Below, one piece after another: positions 20,336 through 29,089 of a stretch of 64,000 nucleotides of DNA. Position 1 is the stretch's first letter; each line of letters opens with the position of its first letter. The DNA is from Pistricoccus aurantiacus (lineage in GTDB: Bacteria; Pseudomonadota; Gammaproteobacteria; Pseudomonadales; Halomonadaceae). The translations under genes were made by a program, and so were the position numbers. Location: the NCBI RefSeq assembly GCF_042682565.1, contig NZ_JBHUIC010000011.1; one strand, written 5' to 3'. Below the pieces are notes generated by a model that saw only the letters and a list, made by a program, of their open reading frames with translations, was not told where the DNA came from and ran no database searches.

Positions 20336-21397
20336 TCAAAGCGCCTCGAACTGGGGTAGCACCGTTTCCTTGAGGAAAAGGCGATAGTGGGCTTCCTCCA
20401 CTCGTACAGGATGAGCGTCCATGCGATTTATGGCGTTTGCCAGGGCGGCTTCGTCTTCCAGCGGCACGAGAAAATCCGCCAGGCTGCCGGTGAGTATTTC
20501 TCGTGGACCGGAAGGGCAATCGACGCTGACCACCGGAGTTTCCAGCATCAGGGATTCGATCAGCACCCGTGGCAGGCCTTCCGCGTCCGAGGTGAGAATC
20601 AGGGCCTTGGCGCCGGCGATAAACGGATAGGGGTTGGTCTGGTAGCCGCCCAGAATCACCCGACCCTGAAGTTCCAGTTCCTCGATCATGGCACGGATAC
20701 GCGGCGCGGATTCGCCCTTGCCGAGCAATACCAATGGGGTCGTCACGCCGCTTTCCCGGTAGGCGCGCAGCAGACGATCGTGGCGCTTGCGCGGCTCGAA
20801 GCTGCCCACATGGAGCAGATAGTCGCCGCCTGGCACATCCAGTGGTTTCCTGGCCAGTTCAAGAAAAGGCGCGCGTTCATAAGGATTGTAGATCGCCTGA
20901 ATCGACGCCGGCTCGAGGCCTACCACCTCAAGCAGATTGTCCTTGACCCCTTGGGATACCGCGATCACCCGGCGACCGTCGTAGAAGTGCTTCGCCTTGG
21001 CGAAGGCCTTGGCACGCTTCTCGGGATCCGTGAACTTGGCGGAGATATCGCTCTTGATCCAGAAATACAGCCCCGGATGGCGGATATGCCGAGTGATCTT
21101 GTCCGCGGAGCAGGACAGCACCACGTCCGGGGCGAAGGCCTCGAGTTCCTTGGCGATGCGCTTTGCCTGCCACTTCTCGATCAGCATGTTGTTGAAGGCA
21201 CGGGTCAGGCGGTTGTGGATAGCAAGATTCTGGATATCCAGCCCTTCGGGGATCTCGTGCTCGACGAAATCCCGCAGCAGGATGACACGCACCGGGTTGC
21301 CGCGCCGGCGCAGGGCGTCCGCGGTATACAGCAGCGAGCGTTCCGCGCCGCCGCCGTAAAGATCCTTGATCACGAAGACAAAGCGTTTAGCGGGCAT
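20336..21397 (-). CDS. Glycosyltransferase family 4
   Basis: A retaining GT-B glycosyltransferase of 353 residues, presumably adding a core sugar. The N-terminal acceptor domain begins KRFVFVIKDLYGGGAERSLL. The C-terminal domain has VGSFEPRKRHDRLLRAYRES and the EX7E motif in SDAEGLPRVLIESLMLETPVV. It overlaps the 3' end of the InaA-type kinase gene by 11 bases and is 1 base from the GT9 gene, so the five genes from 22142 down to 16734 form one operon. The sugar specificity is unknown. Confidence 0.85.
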   Translation of the reverse strand: MPAKRFVFVIKDLYGGGAERSLLYTADALRRRGNPVRVILLRDFVEHEIPEGLDIQNLAIHNRLTRAFNNMLIEKWQAKRIAKELEAFAPDVVLSCSADKITRHIRHPGLYFWIKSDISAKFTDPEKRAKAFAKAKHFYDGRRVIAVSQGVKDNLLEVVGLEPASIQAIYNPYERAPFLELARKPLDVPGGDYLLHVGSFEPRKRHDRLLRAYRESGVTTPLVLLGKGESAPRIRAMIEELELQGRVILGGYQTNPYPFIAGAKALILTSDAEGLPRVLIESLMLETPVVSVDCPSGPREILTGSLADFLVPLEDEAALANAINRMDAHPVRVEEAHYRLFLKETVLPQFEAL

Positions 21398-22142
21398 GAG
21401 GCTCCTCTCGCTTTTGGGAAGCGGGATGGTCGAAGTAATGACGCTCGAGATAATCGAGAGCCAGATCGCGATAGGCGACGCCTTGCAGCTTGCGGACGCT
21501 CAGCATGCGCTCGAGGCTTTGGCGGCGCTTGCCCGGGCGTTTCGACAGGCGGCGAACGTGGGTATCGATCCAGACGAACTTTCCTTGGGCATCCACCAGA
21601 AAATTACCGTAGTGAAGATCCCGATGATAATAGCCGTGCTCCGCAAGCCGGATCACTTCCTGGCAAAGTTTTCTCACGAAGTCCTGGCGGCTTTCTTCAT
21701 CCAGTGCCTTGAAATGGGCCTCGCCGGATTGCGCCTCCGGCAGATAGGCCATGGCATACACCGACCCCAGGGGGTTGAAAGGATTCAAGGCAATGCCCAC
21801 GCCTCGGCATTCCACCACGCCAAGCCCGGCCCGATACAGGATACGGTTGCTGCGCCATTCCTTGATGGCATCGCCACCGGCCAGCAGGCGTTTTTCCAGG
21901 AAGTCCTGAGCCAGCCATTTGAGCGGCTGGCGATGCCAGGCGTATTTGTCCTTGGCGAATTTGAAGAGAGTCTGCGAGACCGGCTCCAGATAGAAATGGC
22001 TGCTGCCGATACGCTCCAGACGCTGCATGGCCGCGTCGGCTTCCAGACGGATGGTGTGGCGGGAAAAAAAACGCGAGCGCAGCAGATACCAGCGAGACCG
22101 CTGGGACAGCTGGAGACGATGGAAGGGAAAGCGGGTCGGCAT
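21387..22142 (-). CDS. Lipopolysaccharide core kinase, InaA/WaaP family
   Basis: Predicted to phosphorylate a core sugar. I choose the ATG at 22142 (MPTRFPFHRLQLSQRSRWYL) because longer readings run into the divergent GT4 gene. The 251-residue protein kinase-like fold has KFAKDKY as the likely ATP lysine region, the catalytic loop HRDLHYGNFL (H173, D175, N180) and the metal motif VWIDTH. This is the first gene of the leftward operon kinase-GT4-GT9-GT2-OpgB-like. It is distinct from the KdkA gene at 24.6 kb, so the organism probably phosphorylates its core at two positions. Confidence 0.82.
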   Translation of the reverse strand: MPTRFPFHRLQLSQRSRWYLLRSRFFSRHTIRLEADAAMQRLERIGSSHFYLEPVSQTLFKFAKDKYAWHRQPLKWLAQDFLEKRLLAGGDAIKEWRSNRILYRAGLGVVECRGVGIALNPFNPLGSVYAMAYLPEAQSGEAHFKALDEESRQDFVRKLCQEVIRLAEHGYYHRDLHYGNFLVDAQGKFVWIDTHVRRLSKRPGKRRQSLERMLSVRKLQGVAYRDLALDYLERHYFDHPASQKREEPHAR

Positions 22143-22248
22143 GGGATCTCGAGGTAAAGCGAACCGGAGCCTAAGGCACGAGTTTTGTAAAGTAGGCATG
22201 CTAGCATAGGGCCGGTTTTCTGTCCCCGAGACCCGGGAGTCTCTCTTG
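22143..22248. promoter_or_regulatory. Divergent promoter region of the two core operons
   Basis: This 106-base gap separates the leftward kinase operon and the rightward GT4 pair and must hold promoters for both. A plus-strand TAGCAT (-10-like) with TTGTAA upstream is a plausible but unproven promoter. I see no JUMPstart or ops element. Confidence 0.4.
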
Positions 22249-23427
22249 ATGTCGAATGTTGCCTTGCCCACTCGGCCCATTTCACCGCAAGTCCTGCATA
22301 TCTGCCTGTCCGAAGGCTGGGGCGGGCTGGAAATGTACCCGGCGCGTATCGCTCCGGAACTGGCGCGACAAGGCTGGCGGGTCCACGGCCTGGCGGTGGC
22401 GGGCTCACCTGTGGCGCAGAGCTTTCGTGAGGCAGGCATCGAGCCGCTGACGGTGGCCTCCCGCGGCCGGGCGCTGCTCCAGGTCCGGCGCGTTCTGCGC
22501 TATCTGCGTGAACAGGATATTCGTGTGGTGCACTGCCATAAATCCAGCGACCTGCGCCTGGGGGCGCTGCTTAAATCCCTCTGGCCGAAGATCCGCCTGT
22601 TCTTCACCGACCATATGGGCGTCACCCGGTCCAAGAAGGGGTTCTATCACCGCTGGGCCTACGGCAAGCTGACCCGGCTCTTCTCGATCAGCGAGGCAAC
22701 CCGGCAGCGCAATCTCAAGGCCTTCGCTCTGCCGGAATCCAGGATTCGCCGGCTCTATCTGGGCATCGACCCAACCCACTACGATGTATGTCTGGACGCT
22801 ATTCAGCAGGAAAGATTTCGCGAAGCGTTGGGTATTCCACGAGACACTATAACGATCGGGCTGCCGGGTCGGATTACGCCGGGCAAGGGCCAGCGGGTAT
22901 TTCTCGAGGCGTTGGCGCGGCTGCGCGATCAGGCCCCGCAGCTTGTCTTTCATGGCCTGCTGATCGGGGGGCTGAAGGCGGAGCAGGGCGCCAACGAAGC
23001 TTTCGTCGTCGAACTCGAGTCCTTGATAACAAACCTTGGACTTGAAGAGCGAGTGAGTTTTACCGGTTTTCGCACCGACCTGCCGCGACTGCTGGCGCTG
23101 TTGGATATCGTCTGCGTGCCGTCTCGCAACGAAGCCTTCGGACTGACGGTGCTGGAGGCCATGACTGCGGGCAAGGCGATCATCGGCGCGGACAGCGGGG
23201 CGATTCCCGAATTGCTCGGTGACGATCATGGGCGCCTGGCGAATCCGCAGGAACCCCAGGCCTGGGCCACTGCCATGCGGGAACTGGCGGAGGACGGTGC
23301 GCTGCGGAAGCGGCTCGGCAAGCGTGCCCGACAGCGCGCGCTGCGCGACTTCAGCCTGAGAGAACATGTGCGTCGTCTGACCGCCTGTTACGTCGAAGCG
23401 ACTCGCCCCGATGGCCCAGGAGACTGA
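22249..23427 (+). CDS. Glycosyltransferase family 4
   Basis: A GT-B fold transferase of about 392 residues in the LPS core locus. GGGAG upstream supports the ATG at 22249 rather than the TTG just before it. The acceptor domain opens QVLHICLSEGWGGLEMYPARIAPEL. The donor domain has GLPGRITPGKGQRVFLEAL and the EX7E motif SRNEAFGLTVLEAMTAGKAII. It is divergent from the kinase operon and overlaps the next GT4 gene by 17 bases, so the pair is co-translated. Substrate unknown. Confidence 0.86.
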   Translation: MSNVALPTRPISPQVLHICLSEGWGGLEMYPARIAPELARQGWRVHGLAVAGSPVAQSFREAGIEPLTVASRGRALLQVRRVLRYLREQDIRVVHCHKSSDLRLGALLKSLWPKIRLFFTDHMGVTRSKKGFYHRWAYGKLTRLFSISEATRQRNLKAFALPESRIRRLYLGIDPTHYDVCLDAIQQERFREALGIPRDTITIGLPGRITPGKGQRVFLEALARLRDQAPQLVFHGLLIGGLKAEQGANEAFVVELESLITNLGLEERVSFTGFRTDLPRLLALLDIVCVPSRNEAFGLTVLEAMTAGKAIIGADSGAIPELLGDDHGRLANPQEPQAWATAMRELAEDGALRKRLGKRARQRALRDFSLREHVRRLTACYVEATRPDGPGD

Positions 23428-24586
23428 TTTGCGCACCCTGGTCGTTGTACGCACCCTCAAGATGGGGGGAATGGAGCGTGTCGCAGTCAACCTGGCGGAT
23501 GCTTTCGCCGAGGCCGGCCATGAAAGTCATCTCCTTTTTTTCCGCAAGGAGAATCAGGCCCTGGCCCCGGAGCATCCGAGGGTGAGGGTGCACCATTTCC
23601 CGCTGCATTGGGCGCAGCGACTGAGCGGCATCGGGTTGCTTCTGGAGGCGCTGTCGCGCTGGTTGCTGAACCCACTGGTACGCCGCTCGCACTTCGTCTG
23701 GACCGGTGGTCTGGGAGGTCTGTTGCTACGCTGCTGGCTGAACCGTTTCGAGCGCCGCCACGGGCGTCTTGATCGTATCGTCTTTCGTGGCATCGGCACC
23801 TTCGAGCAGGTCTGGAGTTTCCGCGACGACCGCGCCTATTTTGTACTGGAAAACATCCTGCGCCCTCGTGGCAGCGGCTGGAAGCGGCGTCTGTACGCCC
23901 GCTGCCTGTTTCAAGGCAAGCACCTGGTAGCCGTCTCCCGAGGGGTGGCGGACACCGCCGAACAGGCGCGACGATCCTGGCAATTCCAGCCGGCCTCGCT
24001 GTCGGTGATCGTCAACCCCTGCCCGCTGAGGAGTATCCGCCAGCGTAGCCTGAGCCAGGAGCCGGACCTGCCGAGCGAGCCTTATATCGTCAATGTCGCG
24101 CGGCTGGTACCGGCCAAGGATCATGCCTTGCTGCTTCGTGCCTACGCGCGGGCCCAGCCGCGAGAGGCCCTGGTCATCGTCGGCGACGGCGGCCAGCGCC
24201 GCTCCCTCGAGGCGCTGGCGAGGGAGCTTGGAATCGCCGAACGGGTGTATTTCGTCGGTCATCGCGACAATCCCTATCCCTGGATGCGCGCCGCTCGACT
24301 GTTCGTCCTGAGTTCACGTTTCGAAGGGCTGGGTATCGTGCTGCTCGAGGCGCTGGCCTGCGGCACGCCGGTACTTTCCGTCGATAGTGTCGGCGGCATT
24401 CGCGAAGTGCTCAAGGGCCCACTCGAACGTTGTATCGTGGCCCGGGACGAGGCTTCCCTGGCCGAAGGCATCACTCGCGCCTTGGCGTCGGCGCCGTTTG
24501 ATATCGATGATGCCTGGCTGCAGGATTTCCAGCCCGCGCGGGTAGTGGAACGTTTTCTTCAGCCGCCCGCGCCACCTCGAGCGTAG
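23411..24586 (+). CDS. Glycosyltransferase family 4
   Basis: A second plus-strand GT-B enzyme (391 residues) of the core locus. It begins RTLVVVRTLKMGGMERVAVNLADAF, a glycine-rich loop typical of GT4. The donor domain has NVARLVPAKDHALLLRAYARA and EX7E in SRFEGLGIVLLEALACGTPVL. It starts within the last 17 bases of the preceding GT4. Its 3' end overlaps the 3' end of kdkA on the opposite strand by 28 bases. The sugar and linkage cannot be deduced. Confidence 0.86.
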   Translation: MAQETDLRTLVVVRTLKMGGMERVAVNLADAFAEAGHESHLLFFRKENQALAPEHPRVRVHHFPLHWAQRLSGIGLLLEALSRWLLNPLVRRSHFVWTGGLGGLLLRCWLNRFERRHGRLDRIVFRGIGTFEQVWSFRDDRAYFVLENILRPRGSGWKRRLYARCLFQGKHLVAVSRGVADTAEQARRSWQFQPASLSVIVNPCPLRSIRQRSLSQEPDLPSEPYIVNVARLVPAKDHALLLRAYARAQPREALVIVGDGGQRRSLEALARELGIAERVYFVGHRDNPYPWMRAARLFVLSSRFEGLGIVLLEALACGTPVLSVDSVGGIREVLKGPLERCIVARDEASLAEGITRALASAPFDIDDAWLQDFQPARVVERFLQPPAPPRA

Positions 24587-25323
24587 CCGGCGCGGATCGC
24601 ATCGATGGCTCCTGGACTATCGAACTTGGCCAGAGAGCGTGCGAGGCGCTGGAGATTGGCTTCCCGCCAAGCGCCAGGGGAACGCAGCCGGCAGCGGTCC
24701 AGATCGATCAACCAAGGGCGGTCGTCTTTATCCAGCAGGATATTGCGGGCGTTGAGGTCCACGTGATCGAGCCCTGCGGCGTGAAAGCGCTGGATCATTT
24801 CGCCGACCTTTTCCAACAGATTCTCATCCGCTTGATCGAGACGGGACGCCAGGGCCGTGGCGCCGGCCAGGCGTTCGGTAATCAATGCCGCCCGATAGGT
24901 CAGGCCGTGATGCCAGACGCAGGCGGCGATCGGCCGAGGCACCGGCAGATCTTGTTCTAATAAAGTGGCGGTCAGGCGCAGCTCGCGAAAAGCCCGACTG
25001 CGTTCCAGGCCGGTCCATAGATAGTCTGCTTCGCTCAGCCGAGCGATCATGCCGCCGCGTCGATAGGGGCGCAGCACCCACTGCCGACTTCCCACCTGGA
25101 TAAACAGACTGGCGCCGCGGCCCGGGGCCTCGCCGATCACCGCGCCGCGCGCCCGCCAGAAGTCCGGCGTGAACCAGCTCGGGGCAGGCCTGTCCAGAGC
25201 GATAAGAGCACCGCTGTTGACGTCATCTATACTATTGGCATCATTCGACAAAGCGCCGTCACATAATGTATCCGCATCATATAGAATAAATGCCTTTTCC
25301 ACCTGACATGTTGCCAACTGCAT
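24559..25323 (-). CDS. kdkA: 3-deoxy-D-manno-octulosonic acid (Kdo) kinase
   Basis: KdkA phosphorylates the Kdo residue of Kdo-lipid A at the 4-position. The start at 25323 has a good ribosome site (AGAGGA, 6-base spacing) and gives 254 residues beginning MQLATCQVEKAFILYDADTL, matching KdkA N-termini. Family signatures include PSWFTPDFW, AVIGEAPGRGASLFIQ, WVLRPYRRGG, DYLWTGLERSRAFREL, the catalytic HVDLNARNILL (H187, D189) and LIDLDRCRLR. Its start codon overlaps that of the divergent GT9 gene by two bases, which is unusual. Confidence 0.92.
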   Translation of the reverse strand: MQLATCQVEKAFILYDADTLCDGALSNDANSIDDVNSGALIALDRPAPSWFTPDFWRARGAVIGEAPGRGASLFIQVGSRQWVLRPYRRGGMIARLSEADYLWTGLERSRAFRELRLTATLLEQDLPVPRPIAACVWHHGLTYRAALITERLAGATALASRLDQADENLLEKVGEMIQRFHAAGLDHVDLNARNILLDKDDRPWLIDLDRCRLRSPGAWREANLQRLARSLAKFDSPGAIDAIRAGYARGGAGG

Positions 25324-26395
25324 GAAGCATCCTCTGCCGGCTTCTCCCGAGCATCTCTGCGTACTCAGGCTTTCCGCGTTGGGAGATGTGTGCAATCTGG
25401 TGCCCACGGTCCGCGCCCTGCAGCGCCAGTGGCCTCAGGCGCGCATCACCTGGATCATCGGCAAGGCGGAGCACAGTCTACTGGCGGGGCTTTCCGGGGT
25501 CGAGTTCGTCGTCTACGACAAGACCACCAGGCTTGCGGGCATGCGCGAGATCTGGCGCCGGCTCGACGATACCCGCTTCGATGCGCTGCTCCACATGCAG
25601 CAATCGATTCGGGCGAGCATCCTCTCCCTGGGAATCAAGTCCCGAGTGCGCATCGGCTACGACAAGGAGCGCGCCAAGGACTGGCAGTATCTGTTCACCC
25701 AGCGTCGGCTCCCGCCGCATCCTCGGGCCCATGTGCTGGAATCCTTCATGGATTTCGCCCGGCTGCTGGGAGTCGAGGATACGACGCCGGAATGGAACCT
25801 GCCGATTCCCGATGGTGCCTATCAGGAAGCCCGACGGCTGAGCGGCGACGCTCCCTACCTGCTGATGAGTCCCTGCGCCAACCCCCGGCTTCGCAATTTC
25901 CGCAACTGGTCCGCGGAAGGCTACGCGGCGGTCATCGAACACGCCTGGCGACAGCATGGCCTGGCGACGGTGCTTAGCGGCGGCGCCAGCACCCAGGAGC
26001 GGGAGATGGGCGCTCGTCTGCGTGGACTCTGCGCCGAAGGCACGGTAATCGATACCATCGGCGCCACCTCCTTGAAGGGGCTGCTGGCGCTGATCGACCG
26101 GGCCCGCGGGGTAATCGCGCCGGACTCCGGGCCGGTGCATATGGCCAATGCCCTGAACACCCCGACCATCGGCCTCTACGCCACCACCAATCCTCAGCGG
26201 GCCGCTCCCTATCGGTTTCAGGATCGGGTGGTCAATCGCTATCCGGACGCGGTGCGTGCCTATCTGCACAAGGAGCCGGAGGAGATACCTTGGGGCCAGC
26301 GGGTACGCCATCCGGATGCCATGTCTCTCATACGTGTCGAGGACGTGATCGAACGCCTTGATGCCCTGCTAGCGGAGCCCCCCAATGAAGCTTGA
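25322..26395 (+). CDS. Glycosyltransferase family 9, probable heptosyltransferase I-like
   Basis: A 357-residue GT9 enzyme. It opens LCVLRLSALGDVCNLVPTVR, has the middle motif LLMSPCANPRLRNFRNWS and the donor motif APDSGPVHMANALNTPTIGLY. Since WaaF and another GT9 are already encoded and this one is co-directional and overlapping with hldE and waaA, it is a candidate for the first heptosyltransferase (WaaC role), but this is inference. Its ATG has no clear ribosome site and shares bases with the kdkA start on the other strand. It overlaps hldE by 11 bases. Confidence 0.8.
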   Translation: MKHPLPASPEHLCVLRLSALGDVCNLVPTVRALQRQWPQARITWIIGKAEHSLLAGLSGVEFVVYDKTTRLAGMREIWRRLDDTRFDALLHMQQSIRASILSLGIKSRVRIGYDKERAKDWQYLFTQRRLPPHPRAHVLESFMDFARLLGVEDTTPEWNLPIPDGAYQEARRLSGDAPYLLMSPCANPRLRNFRNWSAEGYAAVIEHAWRQHGLATVLSGGASTQEREMGARLRGLCAEGTVIDTIGATSLKGLLALIDRARGVIAPDSGPVHMANALNTPTIGLYATTNPQRAAPYRFQDRVVNRYPDAVRAYLHKEPEEIPWGQRVRHPDAMSLIRVEDVIERLDALLAEPPNEA

Positions 26396-27815
26396 TCTGA
26401 CCGCCCTGGAACAGGCCCGCCTGCTGGTGGTGGGCGACGTGATGCTCGACCGCTATTGGCACGGCGGCACCTCGCGGATTTCCCCGGAAGCGCCGGTGCC
26501 GGTGGTCAAGGTCGGCGAGGCGGAGGATCGCCCCGGCGGCGCCGCCAACGTGGCGCTCAATATTGCATCGCTTGGCGCCAAGGCCGCTCTGGCAGGACTG
26601 GTGGGTGACGACGCCAATGCCACCCTGCTGGCCAGTCGCCTGGAAGACGCCGGGGTCGATACCCATTTCCAGCGCAGCCGGCAGATACCGACCATCACCA
26701 AGCTGCGGGTGATGAGCCGCAACCAGCAGCTGATTCGCCTCGACTTCGAGGAAAGTCTCGCGGAAGTGGATACCAGTGAGCTTCGCGAACGGGTAGTGGC
26801 TGCCCTGGACGGTGTCGATCTGGTGATCCTCTCCGACTACGGCAAGGGCACGCTGAATCAGGTGGAGGCGCTGATTCGCCGGATACGCGCCACCGGCAAG
26901 CGCGTGCTGGTGGATCCCAAGGGCAACGATTTCACTCGCTATCGCGGCGCCAGCGTGATCACTCCCAACCTGGGCGAGTTCGAGGCGGTGGTGGGCCACT
27001 GTCGCGACGATGAAGAGCTGGCCCGCAGGGGCGAGACTCTGTGTCGGGATCTCGAACTGGAAGCCATCCTGATCACCCGCAGCGAAAAGGGCATGACGCT
27101 GATTCGCGTGGATCATCCGCCGCTGCATCTGCCCACTCAAGCCCAGGAAGTCTATGACGTGACCGGCGCCGGCGACACGGTAATCGGCGTACTGGGTCTG
27201 GCCCTGGCGGCGGGCCACGGCTTTCCGGAGGCCATGACCCTGGCCAACCTGGCGGCGGGACTGGTGGTGGCCAAGCCGGGCACCGCGACCCTTTCCATCG
27301 CCGAGCTGTATACCGCCCTGCGCGGCGGCAAGCTCGCGGAATTCGGCGTGATCGAGGAAGCCGCCCTGGTGCAGGCGGTACGCGCCGCTCAGGCTCGGGG
27401 CGAGCGGGTGGTGATGACCAACGGCTGCTTTGATATCCTCCACGCCGGCCACGTCGCCTACCTGGAACAGGCCCGGCGTCTCGGCGATCGGCTGATCGTG
27501 GCGGTCAACGACGATGCCTCCATCGCCCGGCTCAAAGGCCCCAAGCGGCCGATCAATCCCTTGCCGCGCCGCATGCAGGTGCTCTCCGGCCTGGGGGCGG
27601 TGGACTGGGTGGTGCCTTTCGGCGAGGACACCCCCAAACGGCTGATCGAGGCGGTGCTGCCGGACGTGCTGGTCAAGGGCGGCGACTATCGCCCGGAGGA
27701 TATCGCCGGCGGCGAGGCGGTGATCGAGAATGGCGGCGACGTGCGGGTGCTGGGCTTCGAGGACGGGGTTTCCACTACCTCGATGATCTCGACGATTCTC
27801 GACCGGGAACGCTGA
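26385..27815 (+). CDS. hldE: Bifunctional heptose-7-phosphate kinase / heptose-1-phosphate adenylyltransferase
   Basis: HldE catalyses two steps of ADP-heptose synthesis. The 476-residue protein has a PfkB-type kinase domain (about 1-320) with GGAANVALNIASLGAKAAL, DPKGNDFTRYRGASVITPN and the anion hole DVTGAGDTVIGVL. It is followed by a cytidylyltransferase-like domain with MTNGCFDILHAGHVAYL and VKGGDYRPEDIAGGE. Length equals E. coli HldE (477). It starts within the GT9 gene and ends in a TGATG overlap with waaA, so the three are one unit. Confidence 0.97.
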   Translation: MKLDLTALEQARLLVVGDVMLDRYWHGGTSRISPEAPVPVVKVGEAEDRPGGAANVALNIASLGAKAALAGLVGDDANATLLASRLEDAGVDTHFQRSRQIPTITKLRVMSRNQQLIRLDFEESLAEVDTSELRERVVAALDGVDLVILSDYGKGTLNQVEALIRRIRATGKRVLVDPKGNDFTRYRGASVITPNLGEFEAVVGHCRDDEELARRGETLCRDLELEAILITRSEKGMTLIRVDHPPLHLPTQAQEVYDVTGAGDTVIGVLGLALAAGHGFPEAMTLANLAAGLVVAKPGTATLSIAELYTALRGGKLAEFGVIEEAALVQAVRAAQARGERVVMTNGCFDILHAGHVAYLEQARRLGDRLIVAVNDDASIARLKGPKRPINPLPRRMQVLSGLGAVDWVVPFGEDTPKRLIEAVLPDVLVKGGDYRPEDIAGGEAVIENGGDVRVLGFEDGVSTTSMISTILDRER

Positions 27816-29089
27816 TGCGCCTCGGCGTTCCGGGTGCACTCTACCGTGCGGCCCTGTATGTTCTGTCGCCGCTGATCTGGAAGCGGGTCTGGCGGGAACA
27901 GCTTCCCGGGCGATCTCGGGGCGAACGGCTGGGTTATATTCCTCGCGCCGAATCGCCATTGATCTGGCTGCACTGCGCCTCCGTCGGCGAGGTGCAGGCG
28001 GCACGACCGCTGATCGAGGCATTGCTCGACGCCTACCCGGATCATCGTTTGACCGTTACCACCATGACCACCACCGGCGCTGAGCGTGTCGGGGCGCTGG
28101 CCGGACAGTCGCCCCGGCTGACGCATCATTTCCTGCCGCTGGATTTTCCCGGTGCCGCCAAACGCTTTCTCGCACGGCTCGATCCGCAATCGGCGATTTT
28201 CTTCGAGACGGAGCTTTGGCCCAACCTGCTTACCGCCTGCGCGGCACGCCGGATTCCCGTTGCGGTGGTCAACGCGCGACTCTCCGCCAAGGCATACGAG
28301 CGCTACCGCAGAATTCGCCCGCTGATGCGCCGGACCTTGGCTCAAGTGGACTGGCTGGCGGCGAAATCCCCGGAGGATCTCACGCGATTTCAAGGGCTCG
28401 GCATGCCCGAGGAGCGAGCGACGGTGGTGGGGTCGCTGAAATACGACCTGAACCCGTCCCAGGAAGAGCATCGCCAGGGCCGGCTGCTGCGCCAACGTCT
28501 GGGCGAGCGTCCGGTATGGGTCGCCGGCTCCACCCACCAAGGCGAGGACGAATTGCTGCTAGACGCCCATCGACGATTGATCGAACGTCACCCCCAGGCG
28601 CTGCTGATTCTGGTGCCACGCCATCCTCAGCGTTTCGCGCCAGTGGCGGAACTGTGCCGGGAGCAGCGCATGAATGTGGTGCTGCGCTCCAGCGGTCAAG
28701 AACCGGCGCCGGATACCCGGGTGTATCTGGGGGATACCATGGGCGAGCTGCTGCGACTCTACGCGGCCGCGGATATCGCCTTCGTCGGCGGCAGCCTCGT
28801 GCCCATCGGCGGCCACAACCTGCTCGAACCCGCCGCCATGGGCGTACCGGTGATCACCGGGCCGCACCTGGACAACTTCAGCGATATCGCTGCGACCCTG
28901 CACGAAGCCAACGCCCTGGTGGAAGTCCCGGACGCCCAAGCCCTGGCGGCTGCCCTGCAATGCCTGTTCGATAATGAGCCCGAACGCCAACGGCTTTGTC
29001 AGGCGGCACAGCAGGTCGTCGATCGGGAGCGCGGCGCCTTGGGGAGAATCATGATCGGGCTTGAGAGGCTGCTGTCATATAAGTGTTAG
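27815..29089 (+). CDS. waaA: Kdo transferase (CMP-Kdo:lipid A)
   Basis: WaaA (KdtA) attaches Kdo to lipid IVA. Whether one or two residues are added cannot be read from sequence, but the presence of a Kdo kinase gene is compatible with a mono-Kdo core. The 424-residue GT30 enzyme has an N-terminal hydrophobic segment, WLHCASVGEVQAARPLIEAL, FFETELWPNLL, NARLSAKAYERYR, and the donor-side motif FVGGSLVPIGGHNLLEPAAMG. The start overlaps the hldE stop by one base. No terminator is obvious downstream. Confidence 0.97.
   Translation: MRLGVPGALYRAALYVLSPLIWKRVWREQLPGRSRGERLGYIPRAESPLIWLHCASVGEVQAARPLIEALLDAYPDHRLTVTTMTTTGAERVGALAGQSPRLTHHFLPLDFPGAAKRFLARLDPQSAIFFETELWPNLLTACAARRIPVAVVNARLSAKAYERYRRIRPLMRRTLAQVDWLAAKSPEDLTRFQGLGMPEERATVVGSLKYDLNPSQEEHRQGRLLRQRLGERPVWVAGSTHQGEDELLLDAHRRLIERHPQALLILVPRHPQRFAPVAELCREQRMNVVLRSSGQEPAPDTRVYLGDTMGELLRLYAAADIAFVGGSLVPIGGHNLLEPAAMGVPVITGPHLDNFSDIAATLHEANALVEVPDAQALAAALQCLFDNEPERQRLCQAAQQVVDRERGALGRIMIGLERLLSYKC

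Noticed and set aside
26328..28022. Long minus-strand frame opposite hldE and waaA
   Set aside because: GC-rich antisense shadow: no motif, while hldE and waaA on the plus strand have full family signatures.
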